Assembly (NCBI GenBank): GCA_026225155.1
Contig: JAMFSG010000322.1
Span: 1 to 5,076 of the forward strand
Reading direction: 5' to 3'
DNA: 5,076 nt
Origin: Verrucomicrobiota bacterium
GTDB lineage: Bacteria; Verrucomicrobiota; Verrucomicrobiia; Limisphaerales; UBA11358
Positions within the stretch are counted from its first letter, which is position 1. The number at the start of each line of letters is the position of its first letter. Shown one piece after another: positions 1 through 5,017 of the stretch. The position numbers were made by a program, and so were the translations under genes. The notes beneath the pieces are model-generated. The model saw only the letters and a program-made list of their open reading frames with translations. It was not told the origin of the DNA and searched no databases.

Positions 1-49
1 ACGATTATACGAGCTTTATCATTCTCGCATTATTTAGCAGCCAGTCAAC

Positions 50-129
50 TTGGTGGGGCGAGCGCCCTCGCGAGCCACGCATCGCTTTGCAAATAAACGC
101 CCGGCTCGTCAGGAGCCTCGCCCCACCAA
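50..129. repeat. Palindromic intergenic element, copy A
   Basis: This is an ~80 bp imperfect inverted repeat. Its 13-bp outer arms are perfect (TTGGTGGGGCGAG at 50-62 and CTCGCCCCACCAA at 117-129). A second inner pairing joins CGAGCC at 71-76 with GGCTCG at 103-108. The left 27 bases match copy B at 780-806 except for one C/T difference, so the two are members of one family. It lies 20 bp beyond the stop codon of the minus-strand pyrE, so it would form a hairpin in the pyrE 3' transcript. No transposase, and no target duplication that I can trust, is visible. A REP/MITE-like element is the best label; its function is unknown. Confidence 0.8.
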
Positions 130-149
130 CTTTGCGTTCGCCTCGACAA

Positions 150-716
150 TTATTTACTTCCCGGTTTTACGGCGGGAGTTTTTGCCAAATCCGGCGGCAA
201 TTTATCCGCCTCAAAAGTTTCCACGTTCAACGCGATCAGGCTGACGACCGGGATGCCAAAATTTACCGCGCCATTCGAGCGATCCACGACCATCGCCACG
301 CCGACGACATTGCCGCCGTGTGCGCGGACGATGTCCAAAGTTTCCTGCACGCGTCCGCCTTTCGTCACGACGTCCTCGACGACGAGAATTTTTTCGCCCG
401 CTGCGATTTTGAACCCGCGCCGCAAAACCAATTTGCCTTCCTCTTTTTCGACAAAAATAAATCTCAAGCCAAGTTGCCGCGCCACTTCCTGCCCGATGAC
501 AAGTCCGCCCATCGCCGGCGAAACCACCGTAACTGCGCCAAGTGGTTTTAATTTTTCCGCGAGCGTCGCGCCGAGTTTTTTGACGACCGGCATTTGTTGC
601 AATGCGAGCGCGCATTGGAAAAATTGGCGGCTGTGCAAACCGCTGCGCACAATACAATGGCCTTCCAGCAATGCGCCGGAATCACGGAAAATCTGCAATG
701 CTTCGTCTTTCGTCAT
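150..716 (-). CDS. pyrE: Orotate phosphoribosyltransferase (Thermus-type PyrE)
   Basis: The product is a 188-residue cytoplasmic enzyme that joins orotate and PRPP to give orotidine 5'-monophosphate, the fifth step of de novo pyrimidine synthesis. The N-terminus (residues 13-36, SGALLEGHCIVRSGLHS then FFQCA) is typical of the short Thermus-type PyrE branch. Next come SPAMGGLVIGQEVARQLG (66-83), the mobile-loop region FVEKEEGKLVLRRGF (88-102), and the PRPP-binding motif VVEDVVTKGG (112-121) with its acidic pair E114-D115. The motif has Lys119 where many relatives have Thr; I regard this as family variation. Length is normal and the frame intact. The ATG at 716 is the only sensible start, although no clear Shine-Dalgarno precedes it. 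Upstream, only 13 bp separate the start from the GTTGAAA array, so the promoter must lie in or beyond repeats. The stop is TAA at 150-152. No pyrimidine gene neighbours are visible. Confidence 0.95.
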   Translation of the reverse strand: MTKDEALQIFRDSGALLEGHCIVRSGLHSRQFFQCALALQQMPVVKKLGATLAEKLKPLGAVTVVSPAMGGLVIGQEVARQLGLRFIFVEKEEGKLVLRRGFKIAAGEKILVVEDVVTKGGRVQETLDIVRAHGGNVVGVAMVVDRSNGAVNFGIPVVSLIALNVETFEADKLPPDLAKTPAVKPGSK

Positions 717-729
717 GCGCGGATTTTAA

Positions 730-778
730 GTTGAAAGTTGAAAGTTGAAAGTTGAAAGTCGAAAGTTGAAAGTTGAAA
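730..778. repeat. Heptamer tandem array (GTTGAAA)x7
   Basis: Seven back-to-back 7-bp units fill 730-778. Six are exactly GTTGAAA and the fifth (758-764) is GTCGAAA. The run continues as GTT directly into the left arm of palindrome copy B. It occupies the 5' region of pyrE, ending 13 bp from its start codon, so it would be transcribed or sit in the promoter zone. Function is unknown; short tandem repeats of this kind arise by slippage and can vary in copy number between strains. Confidence 0.92.
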
Positions 779-779
779 G

Positions 780-861
780 TTGGTGGGGCGAGCGTCCTCG
801 CGAGCCGAGACGTCGCCATGTCAATAGTCACCTCGGCGCGCGGGGACGCTCGCCCCACCAA
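780..861. repeat. Palindromic intergenic element, copy B
   Basis: This 82 bp element pairs 780-809 with 832-861 around a 22-nt loop. The outer 18 bp are perfect (TTGGTGGGGCGAGCGTCC against its complement at 844-861). The inner 11 bp pair with a single mismatch, and a T/G wobble joins the two parts. It is more intact than copy A. It lies between the divergent pyrE and the membrane peptidase gene and would form a strong cruciform or RNA hairpin. Short open frames running through it are by-products of the repeat, not genes. Confidence 0.85.
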
Positions 862-886
862 TATTTTGCCAATGCTTTCTGCTGGC

Positions 887-907
887 TTCTGAATTCTGAA
901 TTCTGAA
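887..907. repeat. Heptamer tandem array (TTCTGAA)x3
   Basis: Three perfect TTCTGAA units are followed by a partial TTC. The array ends 10 bp before the GTG start of the downstream peptidase gene, where a ribosome binding site would be expected, and no GGAGG-like sequence is present. The unit differs by one base from TTCTGGA, which is the reverse complement (rotated) of the AATCCAG array inside argS. Confidence 0.85.
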
Positions 908-917
908 TTCTTCCGCC

Positions 918-1571
918 GTGCCGAAGTGGATCAAACTCATCATCGCAATATTGCTGCTGCCGGTTTGCGCGGGCGCGGCGCGGGCGTTGTGGCTTGTGTT
1001 GCGCGCGTGCGGCGGCGCGGACACGACGTGGGTTCCGTTTATCGGCGGCGCGGCATGTTGGCTCGTGATTTTTCTGCTGCTGCCGAAACCGATGTGGCTT
1101 TACGTTTTCGGCCATGAATTTACGCACGCGCTCTGGACGTGGCTATTCGGTGGAAAAGTAAAAAAAATGAAAGTCCGTTCGTCCGGCGGCCATGTGGTCA
1201 TCTCCAAAACGAATTTCGTCATCGCGCTCGCGCCGTATTTTTTTCCGATCTACGCCGTGCTCGTTGTTCTAATTTTTGCGCTGGGAAATCTGATTTTTGA
1301 CTGGCGACACTATCTCGTTTTTTTTCATTTGTTCGTCGGTGCTGCGTATGCGTTTCACCTGACGCTGACATTTCACATTTTGCAAACGCGCCAGACGGAC
1401 ATCACGTCGCAAGGTTATTTATTTTCCGCCGTCGTGATTTTTCTTGGCAATATTTCCGTGCTGTTGTTCGGAATTCCGCTGCTGACTTCGCGCGTCGGCG
1501 TTTTAAATTCGCTCGGCTGGTGGTTTGAAAGCACGGGCATGGTTTTTCATTGGTTGCAGCGCGTGATTTGA
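918..1571 (+). CDS. M50-like membrane zinc metallopeptidase
   Basis: The product is a 217-residue hydrophobic protein with a zinc-peptidase signature HEFTH at residues 66-70. The signature sits at the end of a membrane segment (~38-64), as in site-2-protease (M50) relatives. It is followed by a GG-K-V-x5-SSGGHV stretch (78-93) resembling the M50B-like layout. Other likely membrane spans are ~7-28, ~100-127, ~131-153 and ~168-190. The canonical second M50 motif (NxxPxxxxDG) is not evident; D161 in QTDITSQG is my candidate for the third zinc ligand. The family would cleave substrates within or near the membrane, but the substrate here is unknown. The start is GTG at 918, the first usable start after an in-frame stop at 897-899; the first ATG (1092) would cut into the protein just before HEFTH. 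An M50-like fold is inferred from the motif and topology. The EIIA gene follows after 82 bp on the same strand. Confidence 0.72.
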   Translation: MPKWIKLIIAILLLPVCAGAARALWLVLRACGGADTTWVPFIGGAACWLVIFLLLPKPMWLYVFGHEFTHALWTWLFGGKVKKMKVRSSGGHVVISKTNFVIALAPYFFPIYAVLVVLIFALGNLIFDWRHYLVFFHLFVGAAYAFHLTLTFHILQTRQTDITSQGYLFSAVVIFLGNISVLLFGIPLLTSRVGVLNSLGWWFESTGMVFHWLQRVI

Positions 1572-1653
1572 GCCGGAAAAAATCTGTGGCCAAAAATGTT
1601 AGCAATTCATTCTTGAATTATGCGGACGTTTGGCTTCATCCTCGTGGCACTCT

Positions 1654-2118
1654 ATGGATTTGGCTGACATTTTAGGACGCGAACAAATCGTCCCCGAACT
1701 TCGCGCGACTAATCGGTGGGAAGCGATTGACGAATTGATCGGCAATCTCGTCGCCACTGGAAAAATCCAGGCCGCCGACCGCGACGCCGTGACCGCCGCC
1801 GTCAAAAAGCGCGAAACCTCGATGTCCACCGGCATCGGTTTCGGCATCGGCATCCCGCACGCTTCGACCGATCTGATTTTTGAAGTCGTCGGCGCGCTGG
1901 GCCGCTCCGACAAAGGCGTCAACTTCGACGCGCTCGACAATCAGCCGGTGAAACTCGTCATGCTTTTTCTCGTCCCACAGGGTCAATTTCAAAAACATCT
2001 CCACACGCTCGCCAACATCGCCAAACTATTGCATAAGGCCGATTTCCGCGACGCCCTCGAAAAATCCACCGACGCCGACACGATGCTCGGCGTCATCCGC
2101 GAACACGGGAAAAAGTAA
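1654..2118 (+). CDS. PTS EIIA domain protein (fructose/Ntr type)
   Basis: The product is a 154-residue, single-domain cytoplasmic protein of the PTS EIIA type 2 family, which takes a phosphoryl group from HPr or NPr on a histidine. The opening (LADILGREQIVPELRATNRW, EAIDELI) and the active-site region STGIGFGIGIPHA (58-70), with His69 as phosphoacceptor, are characteristic. HLHTLANIAKLL (115-126) matches the second conserved block. No EIIB or EIIC is attached or adjacent, so a regulatory PtsN-like role is likelier than sugar transport; this is inference. I chose ATG 1654 because family members begin a few residues before this LxDIL block. An in-frame TTG at 1630 would add eight residues (MASSSWHS) without a better ribosome site. 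argS follows after 104 bp. Confidence 0.88.
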   Translation: MDLADILGREQIVPELRATNRWEAIDELIGNLVATGKIQAADRDAVTAAVKKRETSMSTGIGFGIGIPHASTDLIFEVVGALGRSDKGVNFDALDNQPVKLVMLFLVPQGQFQKHLHTLANIAKLLHKADFRDALEKSTDADTMLGVIREHGKK

Positions 2119-2129
2119 ATTCGCGCTTC

Positions 2130-2161
2130 GTTGAACCGTTGAATTGTTAAACCGTTACATT
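2130..2161. repeat. Octamer array, GTTGAACC-like x4
   Basis: Four contiguous 8-bp units are read here: GTTGAACC, GTTGAATT, GTTAAACC, GTTACATT. They share GTTRAA with decay towards the right. The array starts 11 bp after the EIIA stop codon. It is oriented opposite to the second octamer array at 2187-2218, with which it could form an imperfect hairpin. Confidence 0.75.
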
Positions 2162-2186
2162 GGCGGGCGATTCCGAATTTTCTTCC

Positions 2187-2218
2187 GATTCAACGATTCA
2201 ACGATTTAACTGTTCAAC
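2187..2218. repeat. Octamer array, GATTCAAC-like x4 (inverted partner)
   Basis: Four contiguous 8-bp units are present: GATTCAAC, GATTCAAC, GATTTAAC, TGTTCAAC. Their reverse complement (GTTGAATC-like) matches the array at 2130-2161, about 24 of 32 positions by hand alignment. The array ends 4 bp before the ATG of argS. The transcript could therefore fold the two arrays into a stem that brings the argS start close to structured RNA. Confidence 0.75.
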
Positions 2219-2222
2219 GGAA

Positions 2223-3992
2223 ATGTTGCCTCACAAACAAATCGAATCAAAACTGCAAACCGCCGTCCGCGAAATTTTGCCGGATGCGGACACGTCCGTC
2301 GTTTTAGTCCGTCCGTGCGATCCGAAATTCGGCGATTACCAAAGCAACGCGCTCATGTCGCTCGCCAAAACGCGCAAATTAAATCCGCGTCAGCTCGCGA
2401 CCGATGTCGTGGCAAAATTGGACGTTTCCGAAGTCTGCGAAAAAGTGGAGATCGCCGGCGCGGGCTTTTTGAATTTCCGTCTGAAAAATTCCGAGCTTAA
2501 AAAAACCTTGGAATCCGCCGTTCGCGGTGAACATTTATTTTTTGAAAAATTATCGCAGCCCAAAACCATCATCATTGATTTTAGTTCGCCGAACGTCGCC
2601 AAGCCGATGCACGTCGGCCATATCCGTTCGACCGGCATCGGCGACGCGTTGCAACGCACGCTGCGATTACTCGGCCATCACGTCATCACCGACAATCACA
2701 TCGGCGATTGGGGCACGCAGTTCGGAAAATTATTGCTCGGCTGGAAAACGATTTTGAATCGCGCAGAACTTGAACGCGACGCCATTGCCGAGCTCGAACG
2801 GCTTTACAAAATCATCAACGCCGAGTGCGATGCGAATCCCGCGCGACTCGAACAAGCCAAGCAAGAATTGGTTAAACTTCAATCGGGAGATCATGACAAT
2901 CTTGCGTTATGGGGAGAAATGGTCAGGCTTTCGAATATTCAATTTCGAGAGATTTACAATCGTTTAGGCGTAAAGTTTGACTGCACTCTTGGCGAAAGTT
3001 TTTACAATCCGTGGCTCGGCGAAGTCGTGAGCGATTTGCTCACGAAAAAAATCGCGCGCGAAAGCGAAGGCGCGGTCGGCGTGTTCAGCGACGGTTCGCT
3101 ACCGCCGAAAGAAGATCCGTTTCTGGTGAACCGCGACGGCGAATGGATCGCCGATCCCGCGCTCGTGCGCAAAAGCGACGGCGGTTTCAATTACACGACC
3201 ACGGATTTGGCGACGATTGATTATCGCCTCAAAACCTGGTCGCCGGACGAAATCGTTTATGTCGTGGACGACCGGCAAAGCCCGCATTTCAAAAAATTAT
3301 TTCTCATCTTCGCGCGCTGGCAAACGGACGCGGCGAAAAAAGTGAAACTGGTTCACGTCGGCTTCGGAAAAATCATGGGCGACGACGGCAAGCCGTTCAA
3401 AACGCGCAGCGGCGACACGGTGAAACTCGGTGAACTTTTGGATGAAGCCGAGGAGCGCGCATACAAAATCGTTTCCGAAAAAAGTTCGGAATTGCCCGAA
3501 GCGCAACGCAAAGAAATCGCGCGCGTCGTCGGCCTCGGCGCGGTGAAATACGCTGACCTGCTGCCGAACCGGCAGAGCGATTACATTTTTAGCTGGGACA
3601 AAATGCTCGCGCTGCAAGGCAACACCGCGCCGTATCTGCTTTATGCGTATGCGCGGATCAAAAGTATTTTTCGGAAATTGGAAAATCCAGAATCCAGAAT
3701 CCAGAATCCAGATTTGAATCTGGCCGCGCCCGAAGAATTGACGCTGGCAAAACATCTTTTGAATTTCGGCATCACGCTCGAAGCCGTCGCCGAAGAATTT
3801 CGTCCGAATTATCTCTGCAATTATCTTTTTGAACTCGCCGGAAAATTCACTTCGTTCTACGAAAATTGTCCCGTGCTGAAAGCCGAGGACGAAGCCACGC
3901 GCAATTCACGTCTCGCCTTGTGCGATCTCACCGCGCGCGTTTTGCAGCAGGGACTTGCCACACTCGGCATCGAAACTGCTGAAAAAATGTAG
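2223..3992 (+). CDS. argS: Arginyl-tRNA synthetase
   Basis: The product is a 589-residue class I aminoacyl-tRNA synthetase that charges tRNA-Arg. The N-terminal ArgRS domain shows FGDYQSNALMSLAK (36-49). The HIGH signature is SPNVAKPMHVGHIRST (122-137, HVGH at 130-133), followed by GDWGTQFGKLL (161-171). Other family blocks are YTTTDLATIDYRL (324-336) and VYVVDDRQSPHFKKLF (345-360). In place of a classical KMSKS it has GDDGKPFKTRSG (386-397), as in E. coli ArgS. The C-terminal DALR anticodon-binding domain runs from ~465 and ends normally in LGIETAEKM. Length is typical and the frame intact. I chose ATG 2223 over the in-frame TTG 2160 because the extra 21 residues would be encoded by the octamer repeats. 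Odd points are a four-copy 7-bp repeat encoding residues ~488-497, and a second decayed copy of the gene's last 42 codons at 4789-4917. Confidence 0.96.
   Translation: MLPHKQIESKLQTAVREILPDADTSVVLVRPCDPKFGDYQSNALMSLAKTRKLNPRQLATDVVAKLDVSEVCEKVEIAGAGFLNFRLKNSELKKTLESAVRGEHLFFEKLSQPKTIIIDFSSPNVAKPMHVGHIRSTGIGDALQRTLRLLGHHVITDNHIGDWGTQFGKLLLGWKTILNRAELERDAIAELERLYKIINAECDANPARLEQAKQELVKLQSGDHDNLALWGEMVRLSNIQFREIYNRLGVKFDCTLGESFYNPWLGEVVSDLLTKKIARESEGAVGVFSDGSLPPKEDPFLVNRDGEWIADPALVRKSDGGFNYTTTDLATIDYRLKTWSPDEIVYVVDDRQSPHFKKLFLIFARWQTDAAKKVKLVHVGFGKIMGDDGKPFKTRSGDTVKLGELLDEAEERAYKIVSEKSSELPEAQRKEIARVVGLGAVKYADLLPNRQSDYIFSWDKMLALQGNTAPYLLYAYARIKSIFRKLENPESRIQNPDLNLAAPEELTLAKHLLNFGITLEAVAEEFRPNYLCNYLFELAGKFTSFYENCPVLKAEDEATRNSRLALCDLTARVLQQGLATLGIETAEKM
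3684..3711. repeat. Heptamer array (AATCCAG)x4 inside argS
   Basis: Four perfect AATCCAG units lie within the coding sequence of argS. They encode NPESRIQNP at about residues 488-496, in the variable linker after the YAYARIKSIFRK block. The reading frame is kept. On the opposite strand the unit reads TTCTGGA, one base from the TTCTGAA array upstream of the peptidase gene. Confidence 0.9.
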
Positions 3993-4031
3993 CGGTTGAG
4001 CCGGTTTTGCCACCGCCGCACGAAAGTGCAT

Positions 4032-4057
4032 CTGGAGAAATGGGGTTTTCCAGTTTT
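4032..4057 (+). terminator. Possible weak terminator after argS
   Basis: CTGGAGAA (4032-4039) pairs with TTTTCCAG (4046-4053) through 8 bp including one G-T pair, with a 6-nt loop. It is followed by only four T and then GGGG. Its position 40 bp after the argS stop fits, but the short T-run makes it weak. Confidence 0.3.
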
Positions 4058-4075
4058 GGGGCAATTTTGTCTAAT
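4047..4075 (+). promoter_or_regulatory. Possible sigma-70-like promoter for the PEP-CTERM gene
   Basis: TTTCCA (4047-4052) and TCTAAT (4070-4075) are separated by 17 bp and match the -35 and -10 consensus at 4/6 and 5/6 positions. Transcription would begin near 4082, leaving a ~54-nt leader before the ATG at 4136. This is consensus matching only; the -35 overlaps the hairpin arm at 4046-4053. Confidence 0.3.
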
Positions 4076-4135
4076 TTTTACGACGAAGTTGGGGGAGTTT
4101 TTTGATCAGTTGCAGAATTAAAAGACAACCAGCTT

Positions 4136-4744
4136 ATGAAAAAATCAGTCGTATTATTTATCGCCACCGTTTTGGCAACATTGTCTTTTACCAATGTCAC
4201 CACGACTTCCGGCACGACGGATCCCACGCCCGTGCCGACGGCCACCGGCCTGACTTTCGGGTCTTTTTCAGAAACTGGTTTTACCGGTGCCAACTCGGTG
4301 GCCAATGGAAGATTTGGCTTTGCCGGAATGACCGACACTTCCTTGAATGTCACAAAATATTTTACGGTGACGCTGACGCCAACGGGCAGTGACCCGCTGG
4401 ATTTGGACACCATTTCCTTGTCCTTTACGAGCACCGGCCTCGGGCCGAAAAATTTGGCAGTCCAGTCAAGCCTTGATGGATTCAGCTCAAATATTTTTTC
4501 CACCACTTCTTCTATACAAGGCACCACCGCCACCGACTTAATTACTTTAAGTTCCGCGTTCGACGCGCTGACAGCGCCGGTGACCTTTCGCATTTATGCC
4601 TGGGGTGCGTCGGGGGCCCCGGGCAATTTAAGCCTCAATAACGTGACCTTTTCCGGCACCGTGCCCACGCCCGAACCTTCCACGGTCGCGCTGACCACGC
4701 TCGGCGGCATCGCTTGCTTCTTTATCGCTCGGCGGAAACATTAA
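4136..4744 (+). CDS. PEP-CTERM sorting domain protein
   Basis: The product is a 202-residue secreted protein. Residues 1-~20 (MKKSVVLFIATVLATLSF) form a Sec signal peptide with a KK n-region. The C-terminus is a textbook PEP-CTERM signal: PEPST at 179-183, a hydrophobic helix (~184-197), then the basic tail ARRKH. Such proteins are taken to the cell envelope, cut by an exosortase and often glycosylated. No exosortase gene is in the window. The middle (26-176) is Thr/Ser/Gly-rich and probably all-beta. Its SFTSTGLGPKNLAVQSSLDGF (97-117 region) and FRIYAWGASGAPGNL-NNVTFSGTV (151-176) patterns recur in PEP-CTERM proteins of Verrucomicrobiota and Planctomycetota, from memory. Ligand or role is unknown. 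The ATG at 4136 gives the signal peptide directly. The gene is flanked by argS and by a decayed argS tail, which suggests it belongs to a duplicated unit. Confidence 0.9.
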   Translation: MKKSVVLFIATVLATLSFTNVTTTSGTTDPTPVPTATGLTFGSFSETGFTGANSVANGRFGFAGMTDTSLNVTKYFTVTLTPTGSDPLDLDTISLSFTSTGLGPKNLAVQSSLDGFSSNIFSTTSSIQGTTATDLITLSSAFDALTAPVTFRIYAWGASGAPGNLSLNNVTFSGTVPTPEPSTVALTTLGGIACFFIARRKH

Positions 4745-4773
4745 TTTGGGAAATTAAGAATTTGTTTCAGGCC
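4731..4773 (+). other. Hairpin spanning the PEP-CTERM stop codon
   Basis: Nested inverted repeats are visible. TTAATTT (4741-4747) pairs with AAATTAA (4751-4757) around GGG. GAAACA (4735-4740) pairs with TGTTTC (4763-4768) after a 5-nt bulge. GGC (4731-4733) can pair with GCC (4771-4773). The stop codon TAA lies in the stem. There is no U-tract, so it is not a classical terminator; mRNA 3'-end protection is possible. It also marks the junction with the argS-tail remnant. Confidence 0.4.
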
Positions 4774-4788
4774 GTTTTCAGCCGCGCA

Positions 4789-4917
4789 AACTGTCCGGCG
4801 CTGAAATCCGGCGACCAAATGGCGCGTAATTCCCGCCTCGCCTGCCGCAATCTAATCGTGCGTATTTTACCGCGAAATTTGGAAATGGTTGGTAGTGAAA
4901 CAGTTGGGTAAATGTAA
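4789..4917 (+). pseudogene. argS: Decayed copy of the argS 3' end
   Basis: Read in frame from 4789, this stretch gives NCPALKSGDQMARNSRLA followed by further matches to the ArgS C-terminus (NCPVLKAEDEATRNSRLA at residues 548-565 of the intact gene). The alignment is ungapped for 42 codons. By hand I count 20 identical residues and about 82 of 129 identical bases against 3864-3992. The penultimate Lys codon AAA has become TAA (4909-4911), and the final ATG plus stop are still aligned (ATG TAA against ATG TAG). There is no start codon or catalytic region, so it is a non-functional fragment of the anticodon-binding domain. Homology may extend left to ~4753 (NLFQ against YLFE) with a 12-bp deletion. 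Many differences between matching codons are synonymous, which suggests the source evolved as a working gene before decay. Confidence 0.82.
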
Positions 4918-4923
4918 ATTTGC

Positions 4924-4951
4924 TTGATTTCAGGGCGTTTTTTGTTACTTT
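4924..4951 (+). promoter_or_regulatory. Tentative promoter for the truncated gene
   Basis: TTGATT (4924-4929) and TACTTT (4946-4951) are 16 bp apart upstream of the ATG at 5018. The -10 match is poor (3/6). The region sits at the place equivalent to the candidate promoter of the PEP-CTERM gene, which is the main reason for listing it. Confidence 0.2.
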
Positions 4952-5017
4952 ATTGGTGTCAAAGGGGGCGGTTGCAATCAGGGAAAAACTCAAAACACGC
5001 AATAGTTGTATCAACGC

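Noticed and set aside
1..49. Possible feature at the left edge
   Set aside because: The 49 bases show no open frame, repeat or RNA signature that can be supported.
50..551. Open frames at 50-244 and 87-551 on the plus strand
   Set aside because: They run through palindrome copy A and antisense to pyrE, have Arg/His-rich composition and match no known fold.
821..1127. Minus-strand open frames across palindrome B and the peptidase 5' end
   Set aside because: Their tails are translations of the palindrome and the rest is antisense to the HExxH protein gene.
1604..1619. AATTCA-TTCT-TGAATT inverted repeat upstream of the EIIA gene
   Set aside because: A 6-bp AT-rich palindrome is expected by chance at this scale; no second copy or promoter context supports an operator.
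2160..2222. N-terminal extension of argS from TTG at 2160
   Set aside because: The added residues are encoded by the octamer repeats and are not part of known ArgRS N-termini; ATG 2223 gives a standard start.
4058..4135. Sigma-54 promoter upstream of the PEP-CTERM gene, as reported for some PEP-CTERM genes
   Set aside because: No TGGC-N7/8-TTGC arrangement with correct spacing was found before either secreted-protein gene.
4078..4593. Long minus-strand frame (171 codons) opposite the PEP-CTERM gene
   Set aside because: The plus-strand product has a signal peptide and a complete PEP-CTERM signal; the antisense frame has no recognisable motif and follows from codon bias.
4714..4911. A separate 65-residue gene at 4714-4911
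   Set aside because: Its start lies inside the PEP-CTERM gene in another frame and its body is the decayed argS tail, so it is better called a pseudogene fragment.
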